A stretch of 64,000 bases of DNA from an uncultured Pseudomonadota bacterium (GTDB lineage Bacteria; Pseudomonadota; Gammaproteobacteria; Burkholderiales; Methylophilaceae). Every line of letters starts with the position of its first letter. Position 1 is the first letter of the stretch. The translations under genes were made by a program, and so were the position numbers. Of this stretch, positions 20,285 through 29,357 are shown piece by piece. The DNA is taken from assembly GCA_903838125.1 (NCBI GenBank), contig CAILXF010000024.1, positions 25,086-89,085 on the forward strand, given 5' to 3'. The notes beneath the pieces are model-generated. The model saw only the letters and a program-made list of their open reading frames with translations, had not been told where the DNA came from and ran no database searches.

Positions 20285-21148
20285 ATGACTAAACCAATTT
20301 TTCTCAATGAGGCGGATCATAATCGTGATGTTAGCGGTTTGCGCTACATTTACCCTGTGGTATCACGCCGAGCTGAGGGCGTATCCTTAGGCATTAACCT
20401 GAATGTTAATAATGCCTGTAATTGGCGTTGTGTTTATTGTCAGGTGCCGAACCTGACGCGCGGAACGCCTCCCCCGATTGACCTTAATCTATTAGAGCAA
20501 GAGCTACGCATGTTTTTAGGCGAAGTGTTGCATGGTGATTTTATGCAGCGCTATGTGGCAGAGGGTGATCGTCACCTGCAAGATATTGCCTTTTCAGGCA
20601 ATGGTGAACCTACTAGTGCTAAAGAATTTCCGCAGGTGCTTCAGATTGTAGAAAAAATATTGCGTGAATTTGGACTGCTAGATGTGGGGCGTGATAAGCC
20701 CATTAAAGTGCGTCTAATCAGCAATGGTAGTTTAATAGATAAGCCAGCAGTCATTGAGAGCATCCGCCATTTAGCAACGTGTAATGGTGAAGTTTGGTTT
20801 AAGTTGGATGCGGGTACGAAATCAGGAATAGCGCGCATTAATGATGTGAATCTAAATCCAGAGACGCATATAGCGCGGCTCAGGATGTGTGCGCAGGCAT
20901 GCCCTACATTTATACAAACATGCATGTTTGCCATGGATGATTTACCACCAACCGAAGCTGATGTTTCAGCCTATTTAGCACTGGTTGAACAAGTGAAAGA
21001 CGTGGTGCAAGGTGTGCATCTTTATGGACTAGCGCGTCCTTCTTACCAAGCAGAAGCCCCTAGGCTCAGTCGCTTAGCCCCAGAGTGGCTGGAAACGGTG
21101 GCCCAGCGTCTACGTCAACGTGGCTTTGTTGTGCATGTGAGTCCTTAG
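20285..21148 (+). CDS. Radical SAM protein of unknown substrate
   Basis: 287 residues. The radical SAM motif is NACNWRCVYCQV with C45, C49 and C52, followed by the FSGNGEPTSAKEFP segment near 98-111 (GGE-like SAM-binding strand). There is no extra C-terminal cysteine cluster of the SPASM type that I can see. Homologues are usually annotated only as radical SAM proteins, sometimes grouped with wyosine/MoaA-like enzymes. It follows fnr by about 50 bases in the same direction and could be co-transcribed. I cannot name the reaction. Confidence 0.7.
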   Translation: MTKPIFLNEADHNRDVSGLRYIYPVVSRRAEGVSLGINLNVNNACNWRCVYCQVPNLTRGTPPPIDLNLLEQELRMFLGEVLHGDFMQRYVAEGDRHLQDIAFSGNGEPTSAKEFPQVLQIVEKILREFGLLDVGRDKPIKVRLISNGSLIDKPAVIESIRHLATCNGEVWFKLDAGTKSGIARINDVNLNPETHIARLRMCAQACPTFIQTCMFAMDDLPPTEADVSAYLALVEQVKDVVQGVHLYGLARPSYQAEAPRLSRLAPEWLETVAQRLRQRGFVVHVSP

Positions 21149-21175
21149 TTCACTCAGTTCCCACTTAGGCAGAAG

Positions 21176-21385
21176 TTAGTCTTCTATTCTAAAGCCGACC
21201 TTAATGGTCACTTGATAGTGTTGTATCTGGCCATTGACGATGTGACCTCGGCTTTCTATTACTTCATACCAGTCCATGTGTTTTACAGTTTGTGCCGCTT
21301 TAGCAATAGCATTACGAATCGCTTCATCTGTGCCATTGGGTGATGATCCAACCAGTTCAATGATTTTGTAAGTATGGGCAGTCAT
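21176..21385 (-). CDS. Dodecin family flavin-binding protein
   Basis: 69 residues, the usual dodecin size. The pattern HTYKIIELVGSSPNGTDEAI, then NAIAKAAQTVKHMDWYEVIE and the terminal beta strand QVTIKVGFRIED fit the dodecin fold (beta-alpha-beta-beta). W39 in HMDWYEV is the residue that stacks against flavin in bacterial dodecins. Dodecins form hollow dodecamers that store or buffer FMN/FAD. It is convergent with the radical SAM gene, with its own short unit. Confidence 0.92.
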   Translation of the reverse strand: MTAHTYKIIELVGSSPNGTDEAIRNAIAKAAQTVKHMDWYEVIESRGHIVNGQIQHYQVTIKVGFRIED

Positions 21386-21472
21386 GGTTCGCTCCTATCA
21401 AAGTGTGTTTCAATCATACGCTTTTTCTAGCGAACACTAAATGCCTAGTCTGCAGTTAAGTACGCTCTGCTT

Positions 21473-22642
21473 TTAAGCCAAGAATCCAGCAACAGCTCGC
21501 TTAAATGGCGCTATTCTTCTCCCTAAGCGCAAAGTGTTTGCACGTAAAAATCTTGCTGGCAGACTGTCATTTGCATAAAATTTGGCGATTGCATGCGTCG
21601 CTAAAAATAATGGCCGCGTATGGCGTCTATGCGTTTGCTCATATGCGAGTAGTAATTTGCTTGAACCTATGTCTGAACCTGAAGCTAGTGCAGTTTTGAT
21701 AGCCTCGGATAAGGTGGCAACACTTTTTAAGCCAAAATTAAAGCCGTGTGCAGTGACTGGATGCATGCCTACAGCGGCATCACCAATCAAGGCAAACCTA
21801 GGACCAACCAAGCGTTTAGCGTAGACCGTCACTAATGGGTAAGCGTGGCGCGTGGAGACTAAATGCATGTTGCCGAGACGGTGCTTAAAGCGTGAGGAAA
21901 CTTCACGGTTAAAGTCTTCTTCAGGCATCGTCATTAAGTGATTCATTTCATCAGGTGGCAGTGTGATGACCACCGATGACTGCATGCCATTCATCGGTAA
22001 TAGCGCTAAGGTTTGGCCGTAATCAAACCATTCCCATGCGGCTTGTTGGTGCGAAATAGGATGCTCCATAACGCATACCATCATGCTTTTGCCAAAGTCA
22101 TGCAGGTCGGCCGCGATGCCGACAGCGCGACGTGTTTCTGAGTAACGACTATCCGCACCAACCAATAATCTGGTGGTGAGCACATTGCCATCAGCTAGGG
22201 TAAGTTGTATGCAATCTGGCATCGTTTTAATACCGGATACCTGCGTTTCTGTCATCAGGCTAACGGTAGAAGATGATTTTACCGCCTCGTAAGCAGCTTT
22301 ACGAATCAAATGATTAGGCACTAGATGACCCAGTTCACTTTGCTTAGCATCGCTGTGGGTGATATTTAAAGAGAGTAGGGAGCTGCCATTAAAGATACGT
22401 GCATCCATTAAAGGTGAAATATCTGAAGGGTCTATACGCTCCCACAGACCCAGTGTACGCATTAATTTTTCTGATGCATGCGTTAACGCGATTTCTCGAC
22501 CATCAAAAGCAGGATCTGATAAGGAGAGTTCATTTTGGCGTTCTAACAACGTAATACGTAGGCCAGTATCTGCCAGAGCTTTTGCCAAACAAAGCCCAGC
22601 AGGGCCAGCACCAATAATTGCAATATCGACGTTTGTTGTCAT
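21473..22642 (-). CDS. UbiH/UbiF/UbiM-family FAD monooxygenase (ubiquinone hydroxylase)
   Basis: 389 residues. The N-terminal dinucleotide fold is AIIGAGPAGLCLAKALADTG (about 8-27); the second FAD motif is RFALIGDAAVGMHPVTAHGF (about 287-306), the UbiH/COQ6 signature. This family adds hydroxyl groups to the ubiquinone ring using O2. UbiM, common in beta- and alphaproteobacteria, is my best guess at subfamily, but UbiH, UbiF and UbiI cannot be excluded without alignment. It lies 14 bases after the fixH-like gene, so it may be part of the cbb3 assembly transcript. Confidence 0.75.
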   Translation of the reverse strand: MTTNVDIAIIGAGPAGLCLAKALADTGLRITLLERQNELSLSDPAFDGREIALTHASEKLMRTLGLWERIDPSDISPLMDARIFNGSSLLSLNITHSDAKQSELGHLVPNHLIRKAAYEAVKSSSTVSLMTETQVSGIKTMPDCIQLTLADGNVLTTRLLVGADSRYSETRRAVGIAADLHDFGKSMMVCVMEHPISHQQAAWEWFDYGQTLALLPMNGMQSSVVITLPPDEMNHLMTMPEEDFNREVSSRFKHRLGNMHLVSTRHAYPLVTVYAKRLVGPRFALIGDAAVGMHPVTAHGFNFGLKSVATLSEAIKTALASGSDIGSSKLLLAYEQTHRRHTRPLFLATHAIAKFYANDSLPARFLRANTLRLGRRIAPFKRAVAGFLA

Positions 22643-22656
22643 GGTTTAATTGAAAC

Positions 22657-22914
22657 TTAATGTTGTGCGGGTTTAATTCCGGTGGCGGCTTGGTTTCTAC
22701 CTTGTATCGCTGGAGCCAAGCTATCGCGTTGTTCATTGAGTGTTTTGTTAATCTCTATGCCATGACGATAATAATCATCATCGGTGACTGGATCTGGACG
22801 ACTAATGGCTATATATAGCGTAATAAATGAGGCAATAACGACTAGAAGTGGTCCGGCAATGATTAGCCATACATAGCCAAAACTCCACCAGGGTTTATTG
22901 TCTTTTGTTTCCAT
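22657..22914 (-). CDS. fixH: FixH-like cbb3 oxidase accessory protein
   Basis: 85 residues from the ATG at 22912-22914, which has GGAG six bases before it; a TTG four codons upstream overlaps that GGAG. One transmembrane helix (YVWLIIAGPLLVVIASFITL) is followed by DDDYYRHGIEINKTL, the conserved FixH segment. This is the short betaproteobacterial form lacking most of the FixH periplasmic domain. FixH helps assemble cbb3 oxidase, probably through copper delivery. It lies directly after ccoG. Confidence 0.8.
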   Translation of the reverse strand: METKDNKPWWSFGYVWLIIAGPLLVVIASFITLYIAISRPDPVTDDDYYRHGIEINKTLNEQRDSLAPAIQGRNQAATGIKPAQH

Positions 22915-22955
22915 TGCGTGCTCCAATATGCTTGTTGGGCGCTATTTACTAACGC

Positions 22956-24431
22956 TTAATCCCTTGGGACTAAAAATACAGATTTTTCTTCGACTTTCTC
23001 TCCGCTTTCAAGATCTGTAATCTCAAACTCAATTTTATGCGAACCGTGTTCCACTATACCCTCTGGTATTTTTAGATCAACAATCACTGAGCGAGATTCT
23101 GTAGAGTTTACTAACAGGCTTCTGTTATGCAATGAATGCTCCGCTTTCTCATCTTGGTTAATGTCTTCTGATTCTATTTCCAGATCTTTAATACCGCTCA
23201 CATGTAGCGAGTAGTGCTGTGCATTTTCCGTTCCGTTCATGATTTGCAGGCGATAAACATTTTCTATTTTTCCATCATCTGTAAAGCGCGCCATCACACC
23301 GCGGTCGCGCATGATGTTGACTCGGAATGGTGTTCTAAACCATAAACTTGCGGCTAACGCGCTCACAAGTAAAGTGATTACAGCGGCGTAAATCAACACA
23401 CGCGGACGAAGTACATGTTGAAGAATTTGTTGACGCGTCCAATTTTTGGTAATTGCATTTTGAGTCGAGAATTTAATCAAACCTCGCTCATAACCCATCT
23501 TGTCCATTACATTATCGCAAACATCGGCACAAGCGCCGCAGTTGATACATTCATACTGTAAGCCATCACGGATATCAATACCTGTTGGACAAACTTGTAC
23601 GCACAGGCTGCAGTCTATGCATGAACCAAGCGCTAAGCTTTTGCTGTCAACCTTACTTGATCTGCCGCCACGAGGTTCTCCGCGAGCTTCGTTATAGGTG
23701 ACCATGAGTGTGTCATCATCAAACATGGCACTTTGAAAGCGTGCATACGGGCACATGTATTTACATACTTGCTCACGAAGAAATCCCGCATTACCGTAAG
23801 TGGCGAATCCGTAAAAGCCGACCCAGAATATTTCCCATGGGCTTACATCAAGATGAACAAACTCGCTGAACAGTTCGCGAATTGGAGTGAAATAACCGAC
23901 AAAGGTAAAGCCAGTCCACAAGGCAAAGGTTAGCCATAGGAAGTGTTTAGTCGATTTTTTAAATAGCTTCTTGGAAGATAATCCGGCATCGTCTAGTCGC
24001 ATGCGAGTTGCACGGTCGCCTTCAATTTTGGATTCTATCCATAGAAATATTTCGGTGTAAACGGTTTGCGGGCAAGTGAAGCCACACCATAAACGTCCTG
24101 CAATCGCTGTAAAAAGAAATAGCGATAGGGCGGAGATGATGAGTATTGCGGTGAGGTATATTAAGTCTTGCGGGTATAAGACTAATTTAAAAATATAGAA
24201 TCGTTTGGCGTTAAGATCAAACAAGAGGGCTTGGCGGTGACCCCATTCAAGCCACGGAACGCCGTAGAAAAATATCTGTGTAATCCAAACCATGACCCAG
24301 CGCCATTTGGTGAAGTAACCAAATATGCTACGTGGGTAAACTTTTTGCTGGGCTTCGTATAGCGACGCTACAACAGTATCTAAGGGAATCTTCGTGACAG
24401 ATACTTTTTTTGTTGCTGGCTTATCGCTCAT
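22956..24431 (-). CDS. ccoG: CcoG, cbb3 oxidase accessory iron-sulfur protein (FixG/RdxA)
   Basis: 491 residues. Several membrane helices in the first half contain RLWCGFTCPQTVYTEIF, the CcoG marker. Two ferredoxin-type cluster motifs follow (LGSCIDCSLCVQVCP and ECINCGACADVCD). A C-terminal Ig-like periplasmic domain completes the family architecture. CcoG reduces copper for insertion into cbb3 oxidase. A terminator separates it from ccoNOQP upstream, so it probably has its own promoter in 24432-24496. Confidence 0.95.
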   Translation of the reverse strand: MSDKPATKKVSVTKIPLDTVVASLYEAQQKVYPRSIFGYFTKWRWVMVWITQIFFYGVPWLEWGHRQALLFDLNAKRFYIFKLVLYPQDLIYLTAILIISALSLFLFTAIAGRLWCGFTCPQTVYTEIFLWIESKIEGDRATRMRLDDAGLSSKKLFKKSTKHFLWLTFALWTGFTFVGYFTPIRELFSEFVHLDVSPWEIFWVGFYGFATYGNAGFLREQVCKYMCPYARFQSAMFDDDTLMVTYNEARGEPRGGRSSKVDSKSLALGSCIDCSLCVQVCPTGIDIRDGLQYECINCGACADVCDNVMDKMGYERGLIKFSTQNAITKNWTRQQILQHVLRPRVLIYAAVITLLVSALAASLWFRTPFRVNIMRDRGVMARFTDDGKIENVYRLQIMNGTENAQHYSLHVSGIKDLEIESEDINQDEKAEHSLHNRSLLVNSTESRSVIVDLKIPEGIVEHGSHKIEFEITDLESGEKVEEKSVFLVPRD

Positions 24432-24496
24432 TAACTAACCTTCAATAATTGACTACTAACTATTTAGACTGAAACTTTTGCATTTGACCTTTAAAA

Positions 24497-24535
24497 GAAA
24501 AGTCCCGTCATTTTGACTTTCGTGGAGATGACGGG
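24497..24535 (-). terminator. Terminator after ccoNOQP
   Basis: On the minus strand CCCGTCAT (24528-24535) pairs with ATGACGGG (24504-24511), loop of 16, followed by the T-rich stretch ACTTTTCTTTT. It sits between ccoP and ccoG. Confidence 0.65.
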
Positions 24536-24586
24536 TGAATTTACTTTTCGAGATACATTCCTATTGGATAGTAGGAACTACTAAAT

Positions 24587-25489
24587 CTATTTATTAGACA
24601 TGCCCCACACATACGCTGCTACTACATGTATTTGTGCTGGTGTTAAGCGGCCTGCTTGCGCTGGCATTTGATTGATTTTACCTTCATTGATACGCTTGAT
24701 AATGTTAGCTTCACCAGCGCCATGTAACCAAATATTATCAGTCAAGTTAGGGGCGCCAATGGTTTGATTACCCTTGCCGTCTGGACCATGGCAAGCCGCA
24801 CAGGCTACAAACTTCTCTTTGCCTAGCCCAGCACGACCTGAGTCATACATGCTGCCAGAAAGGCTCAGCACGTAGTTGGCTACGTTCTTAACATCTTCAG
24901 CATTACCTACTGCAGCTGCCATAGGCGGCATCATGCCAATTCGACCACCAGTAATGGTTTCTTGAATTTTCTCAGGACTGCCACCATGAAGCCAATCATG
25001 ATCTGTTAGGTTAGGAAAGCCACGACTACCTTTCGCATCTGAACCATGACATTGTGAACAGTTGTTCATAAACAGGCGTTCACCAATGGCACGAGCCTCA
25101 GTATTTAACGCTAGCTCTTCAATAGGCATCGCCTCAAATTTTGAATAAAGAGGGTCTAAGGCTTTGTTTGCTGCTGCCACTTCTTTTTCATATTGGTTCA
25201 CTTCTGTCCAGCCTAACTTTCCAGCATAAGTTCCTAACCCTGGATAGGCGACTAAGTAAAATAAGGCAAAGATAATGGTAAGAATAAACATCCATACCCA
25301 CCAGCGTGGCAACGGGTTGTTCATTTCACGCAAATCTTCATCCCAAACATGGCCGCTTGTGTTGTCATCGTTGGCGCTGACTATTTTAATTTTACTGGTC
25401 AGCCACAACAGTAAGGCACAACCGAAAATGCCAAGCAGAGAGATGGTCGTGATGAAAATCGGCCAAAAATTATTTGTAAAGTCACTCAT
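24587..25489 (-). CDS. ccoP: CcoP, cbb3-type cytochrome c oxidase dihaem subunit
   Basis: 300 residues. Two transmembrane helices (about 10-32 and 63-83) flank the NPLPRWWVWMF segment typical of CcoP. Two c-type haem sites follow, CSQCH at 144-148 and CAACH at 230-234, each with downstream methionine candidates (MMPPM and QMPAQ). CcoP passes electrons to CcoO and CcoN. The two-helix N-terminus marks the longer CcoP variant. It is the last gene of ccoNOQP. Confidence 0.96.
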   Translation of the reverse strand: MSDFTNNFWPIFITTISLLGIFGCALLLWLTSKIKIVSANDDNTSGHVWDEDLREMNNPLPRWWVWMFILTIIFALFYLVAYPGLGTYAGKLGWTEVNQYEKEVAAANKALDPLYSKFEAMPIEELALNTEARAIGERLFMNNCSQCHGSDAKGSRGFPNLTDHDWLHGGSPEKIQETITGGRIGMMPPMAAAVGNAEDVKNVANYVLSLSGSMYDSGRAGLGKEKFVACAACHGPDGKGNQTIGAPNLTDNIWLHGAGEANIIKRINEGKINQMPAQAGRLTPAQIHVVAAYVWGMSNK

Positions 25490-25542
25490 TTTATTTTCCT
25501 TTGGTTTTCTTAACTCTAGTCGTTCAGTGATCGCTAGAATTA

Positions 25543-25686
25543 TTAACTTTGATCGTCTTCAAAGGGCAGGTTAGCTGCCTCCTTGAAGTCAGATGTGTTT
25601 CGATTGCGCCAAACCCATACCAAGATGCCAATAAAAACGATAAAACTAACAACGGTTGTCAAGATCCGGAGTGTATTGATATCCAT
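25543..25686 (-). CDS. ccoQ: CcoQ, small cbb3 oxidase subunit
   Basis: A 47-residue reading frame between ccoO and ccoP, starting MDINTLRILTTVVSFIVFIG and ending NLPFEDDQS. It has one transmembrane helix and the short acidic C-terminus (LPFEDD) typical of CcoQ/FixQ, which stabilises the interaction of CcoP with the CcoNO core. The ccoN-O-Q-P order is canonical. It falls below a 60-codon cutoff and is easily missed. Confidence 0.92.
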   Translation of the reverse strand: MDINTLRILTTVVSFIVFIGILVWVWRNRNTSDFKEAANLPFEDDQS

Positions 25687-25713
25687 TTTATATGTTCCTA
25701 TTAGTTAATGAAT

Positions 25714-26340
25714 TTACTTGAGGTTGGTACCTAAAATTTGTAGGTATGCAATCACAGCATCCATCTCAGTTTTACCTTTTACGGCTTCGCTAGCGCCGGC
25801 AATATCAGCATCTGTATAAGGCACACCCACTGTACGCAGTCCGCGCATATGAGCTGGCATAACCTCAGCGTCCACAAGTGTTTTTTCTAACCATGGGTAA
25901 GCTGGCATAATTGATTCAGGCACTAAATCACGTGGATTGCTTAAGTGGATACGTTGCCATTCATCGCTGTACTTGCCACCAACACGATGTAAGTCTGGGC
26001 CGATACGTTTACTTCCCCACAGAAATGGATGGTCGTAAACAAATTCACCCGCAACAGAGTAATGACCGTAACGCAAAGTTTCTGCACGGAATGGACGAAT
26101 CATTTGTGAGTGGCAGTTAAAACATCCTTCACGTTGATAGATGTCTCGTCCAGCTAACTGCAATGAAGTGTAAGGCATTAAGCCTTTGATTGGCTCAGTC
26201 GTTGATTTTTGAAAGAATAGTGGCACAATTTCCACTAATCCACCAAAGGCCACCACAAATAAAATCAGCACAATCATGAGAAAGTTACTGGTCTCAATTT
26301 TCTCGTGGCTGAAGCCAGTTTTTTTATCATCATTTGACAT
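25714..26340 (-). CDS. ccoO: CcoO, cbb3-type cytochrome c oxidase monohaem subunit
   Basis: 208 residues, standard length. One N-terminal membrane helix (about 20-42) is followed by [17 protein letters not shown] with haem ligands C73, C76 and H77. [18 protein letters not shown] and the MPAYPWL segment (axial methionine region) complete the CcoO pattern. It transfers electrons from CcoP to the catalytic subunit. It is 11 bases downstream of ccoN. Confidence 0.96.
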   Translation of the reverse strand: MSNDDKKTGFSHEKIETSNFLMIVLILFVVAFGGLVEIVPLFFQKSTTEPIKGLMPYTSLQLAGRDIYQREGCFNCHSQMIRPFRAETLRYGHYSVAGEFVYDHPFLWGSKRIGPDLHRVGGKYSDEWQRIHLSNPRDLVPESIMPAYPWLEKTLVDAEVMPAHMRGLRTVGVPYTDADIAGASEAVKGKTEMDAVIAYLQILGTNLK

Positions 26341-26351
26341 AATGGTTTTCC

Positions 26352-27788
26352 TTAAGCGTGAGCTGCAACGGGTGGAATAGAAGCGATAGCAGGTTTACCA
26401 CTAGTAGCTGTTTTAATTACATTCCACAACATGATAACCATACCGCTCAGATAAAGCAGACCACCAAGCAGACGAATGATGTAGTAGGGATGTTTAGCTT
26501 TTACGCTTTCTACGAAAGTGTAAGTGAGTGTGCCGTCAGTATTGATAGCGCGCCACATTAAGCCTTCCATCACACCAGAAATCCAAAGTGATGCGATGTA
26601 AAGCACGATACCTACAGTAGCTAACCAGAAGTGCAATTCAATAGCCTTCATGCTATGCATTTGTTTTTGACCAAACAAGCGAGGCACCATGTAATACAGG
26701 GCACCCATAGACACCAACCCTACCCAACCTAAAGCGCCAGAGTGCACGTGCCCTACAGTCCAGTCGGTGTAATGAGAAAGTGAGTTAACAGTTTTGATTG
26801 CCATCATCGGGCCTTCAAAGGTACTCATACCATAGAAAGATAATGAAACAATCATAAAGCGAAGAATAGGGTCAGAGCGTAATTTGTGCCATGCGCCTGA
26901 CATGGTCATCATGCCGTTAATCATGCCGCCCCAGCTTGGAGCCAATAGAATCAATGAGAAAGCCATGCCTAGAGATTGAGTCCAGTCAGGTAGGGCAGTG
27001 TAATGCAGGTGATGCGGACCTGCCCACATGTAAGTAAAAATCAATGCCCAAAAATGGACAATTGATAAACTATAAGAGTAAACCGGACGATTGGCTTGCT
27101 TAGGTACGAAGTAATACATGATGCCAAGGAAGCCAGCAGTTAAGAAAAATCCTACCGCATTATGACCATACCACCACTGCACCATCGCATCTTGGACACC
27201 AGCATAGGCTGAATAAGACTTCATATAACCGACTGGGATTGCAGCACTATTTACAATGTGCAGTAAGGCTACAGTCAGGATAAAAGCACCAAAGAACCAG
27301 TTGGCAACATAGATGTGCTTCACTTTACGTTTCGCTATAGTACCGAAGAAGACTACAGCATAAGATACCCAAACGACTGCAATTAAGATATCAATTGGCC
27401 ACTCTAGTTCTGCATACTCTTTGCTTTGTGAAAACCCTAGTGGCAGAGAAATTGCAGCCGCTAAAATGACAGCCTGCCAACCCCAGAATGTAAATGAGGC
27501 CAACTTACCGCAAAACAGGCTCGTTTGGCAGGTCCGTTGCACTACATAATAAGATGTAGCAAACAATGTACATCCGCCAAAAGCAAAAATGACCGCATTG
27601 GTATGAAGTGGACGTAAACGACCAAAACTTGTCCAAGGTAAACCTAGGTTAAGTTCAGGCCAAACCAGTTGGGCGGCAATAACGCAGCCTACCAACATGC
27701 CAACCACTCCCCAAACCACCGCCATAATAGAAAATTGCCGTATCACACCATCGTTATACGTGGCCGATTGTGTATTTGTTAATTGCAT
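26352..27788 (-). CDS. ccoN: CcoN, cbb3-type cytochrome c oxidase catalytic subunit
   Basis: 478 residues with 12 hydrophobic helices. Haem and copper ligands are visible in [17 protein letters not shown] (low-spin haem), [17 protein letters not shown] (CuB region), THMWAGPHH-type segment [17 protein letters not shown], and [16 protein letters not shown]. This subunit reduces O2 with high affinity. A perfect FNR box 66 bases upstream suggests induction at low oxygen. No ccoS or ccoI gene is found in the window. Confidence 0.96.
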   Translation of the reverse strand: MQLTNTQSATYNDGVIRQFSIMAVVWGVVGMLVGCVIAAQLVWPELNLGLPWTSFGRLRPLHTNAVIFAFGGCTLFATSYYVVQRTCQTSLFCGKLASFTFWGWQAVILAAAISLPLGFSQSKEYAELEWPIDILIAVVWVSYAVVFFGTIAKRKVKHIYVANWFFGAFILTVALLHIVNSAAIPVGYMKSYSAYAGVQDAMVQWWYGHNAVGFFLTAGFLGIMYYFVPKQANRPVYSYSLSIVHFWALIFTYMWAGPHHLHYTALPDWTQSLGMAFSLILLAPSWGGMINGMMTMSGAWHKLRSDPILRFMIVSLSFYGMSTFEGPMMAIKTVNSLSHYTDWTVGHVHSGALGWVGLVSMGALYYMVPRLFGQKQMHSMKAIELHFWLATVGIVLYIASLWISGVMEGLMWRAINTDGTLTYTFVESVKAKHPYYIIRLLGGLLYLSGMVIMLWNVIKTATSGKPAIASIPPVAAHA

Positions 27789-27854
27789 TTCGTTACCCCA
27801 TTTTTATTGTGAGTTTCACACGTGACATTCTGACGCAGCAAAACTAAATACTGT

Positions 27855-27868
27855 TTGATCCAAATCAA
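27855..27868. promoter_or_regulatory. FNR/ANR box upstream of ccoN
   Basis: TTGATCCAAATCAA, a full consensus match 66 bases from the ccoN start. cbb3 operons are classic ANR/FNR targets. Confidence 0.85.
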
Positions 27869-28119
27869 TAGTCAAGCAAAAAGGGTTTGGTTTTAACTAC
27901 CATCCCTAAGCTATACAAGTCGTTGACTTTCAGAGAGCCCGCTTAAATTTAACGCCTAAAATATTAGGTGCTTAAAGAAAGCGGCTGAAATAAATGATCT
28001 TGCTGTGTTGTTGACCAAACATTGAACCAATTAGTTTTGCATTTTGCAGATTATAAATACAAAATGTTAATAGATTGTTAAAAAAACAACGGTAGCCATT
28101 TTTTTAGCTTTGCAGATAA

Positions 28120-28133
28120 TTGATTTACATCAA
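28120..28133. promoter_or_regulatory. FNR/ANR box upstream of small DUF2934-like gene
   Basis: TTGATTTACATCAA, a full consensus match 59 bases before the ATG at 28193. Confidence 0.8.
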
Positions 28134-28192
28134 TTTAACATCAGTAGTCACGAGTATTCTTAAATTTAAGGAAATGTTAAGGAGTATTGGTG

Positions 28193-28393
28193 ATGAAAAG
28201 GACTGAAGAAAAAGCACAGGCTGGCGGAAGTAAGCAAAATCAAGTAAAGGCGAAAGTGCCAGTTGCTTATGAGGTTGAACTTCACAGATTGGTGGAACAG
28301 CAGGCTTATTTTCGAGCTGTGTGTGATGGGTTTAGGCTACCCCCTGAAGAATACTGGTATGCGGCCGAGAAGGATGTGCATAAATACTTTTAA
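28193..28393 (+). CDS. Small DUF2934-like protein (copy 1)
   Basis: 66 residues from the ATG at 28193; AAGGAG at 28179-28184 gives eight-base spacing. A TTG at 28187 is in frame but overlaps this spacer. A basic, Lys/Gln-rich N-terminus is followed by LHRLVEQQAYFRAVCDGFRL and PPEEYWYAAEKDV. That matches the helix pattern of DUF2934 (I-x2-AY-x-RAE-x-RG then DWL-x-AE), although E-Y-W-Y-A-A-E replaces the usual DWL motif. Function unknown. Two further copies with their own FNR boxes lie at 35527 and 44463. Confidence 0.75.
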   Translation: MKRTEEKAQAGGSKQNQVKAKVPVAYEVELHRLVEQQAYFRAVCDGFRLPPEEYWYAAEKDVHKYF

Positions 28394-28423
28394 TGCATGG
28401 TAAGCATTAACCGTGCAATTGTT

Positions 28424-29173
28424 CTACTTGCTTGGGTGTTGGCCGATGCGCTTGCGTAAACCTTCCACGTCTAGAATGCGTATATTTTTTTGATGTACGC
28501 TGAGTAGTTTTTGGTCTTGGAATTTTGTAAATATTCGACTTACGGTTTCAACTTTCATTCCTAGATAACTACCAATTTCTTCACGTTTCATACGAAGAAC
28601 GATGTTGAAAGGGGAGTATCCGCGCGCATAAAATCTTTGTGACAAATTAAGCATAAAGGCTGCTATACGCTCTTCACCCTGCATGCTTCCTAAAAGCATC
28701 ATAATCGTGTGGTCGCGCACAATTTCGCGGCTCATTAGTTTGAAAAAATGATTTTGAACTTGGCTAAATTCACGACTGAAATTTTTGACTCTGTCTAGTG
28801 GAATGATGCAAATTTCCGAGTCTTCAAGTGCAACAGAGGTGCTCATATGCTCCTCAGTTGCAATACCATCAAAACCAAAAATCTCGCCCGCCATATAAAA
28901 GCCTGTAATCTGAACTCTACCATCATCATGCAAGCTTTCAGTCTTAATAAATCCAGTTTTAACGGCATATAATGCTTGAAAGCGATCGCCGCTATGATAC
29001 AGACTGTTACCAGCTTTTAACCGCCTTCTTACATAGACCAATTCATCTAATTTCTTGATGAAATCAGATGCAGCTTCTGCCGGCATACATAATGCATGCA
29101 CATTACAGTTAGAGCAGGCGATTTTAGTTTCATGTATTTCAACCTCGCTTTTGAATACATTGATTTTATTAAT
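28424..29173 (-). CDS. FNR-family regulator (paralogue 2), probable ATT start
   Basis: The frame from the first conventional codon (GTG at 29099-29101) would drop two of the three N-terminal cysteines. The frame stays open upstream to a stop at 29192-29194 and encodes ACSNCNVHALCMP. No ATG, GTG or TTG exists in that stretch. AAGGAG at 29180-29185 sits six bases before an ATT at 29171-29173; from there the protein has 249 residues, and its cysteines fall at 20, 23 and 29, the same positions as in E. coli FNR. A fourth cysteine is in SEICIIPL. The helix-turn-helix EEIGSYLGMKVETVSRIFTKF has the FNR recognition residues. A sequencing indel is the main alternative. Confidence 0.82.
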   Translation of the reverse strand: MNKINVFKSEVEIHETKIACSNCNVHALCMPAEAASDFIKKLDELVYVRRRLKAGNSLYHSGDRFQALYAVKTGFIKTESLHDDGRVQITGFYMAGEIFGFDGIATEEHMSTSVALEDSEICIIPLDRVKNFSREFSQVQNHFFKLMSREIVRDHTIMMLLGSMQGEERIAAFMLNLSQRFYARGYSPFNIVLRMKREEIGSYLGMKVETVSRIFTKFQDQKLLSVHQKNIRILDVEGLRKRIGQHPSK

Positions 29174-29179
29174 TTTAAT

Positions 29180-29185
29180 CTCCTT
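29180..29185 (-). promoter_or_regulatory. Shine-Dalgarno that supports the ATT start of fnr2
   Basis: AAGGAG on the minus strand, six bases before the ATT at 29171-29173. It is the only strong ribosome binding site near the conserved cysteine-cluster coding region. Confidence 0.65.
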
Positions 29186-29357
29186 AATCGCTTACTCAAC
29201 TCTCTACTCCACTTTACGAGAGGAGTCGGTTGCATGCAATTACTTATATTGGGAGGTTAAATGGTTAGTAAATGGCTAGTTAAATTAGCCATAGCGATTG
29301 AAGTTTTTTTCAAATCAGATCATTAAAATTCAGTGGATTGGGTAATTTTGACTTAAT

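Larger units (their letters stand above)
27789..28192. other. Divergent regulatory region between ccoN and a DUF2934-like gene
   Basis: 404 bases without a convincing gene. It holds two perfect FNR boxes (27855-27868 and 28120-28133), each close to one of the two divergent genes, and AT-rich sequence in between. I see no other element I can name. Confidence 0.7.

Noticed and set aside
28394-28423. Terminator between DUF2934-like copy 1 and fnr2
   Set aside because: Only a seven-base stem with a mismatch (TGCATGG/CCGTGCA) and no T-run.
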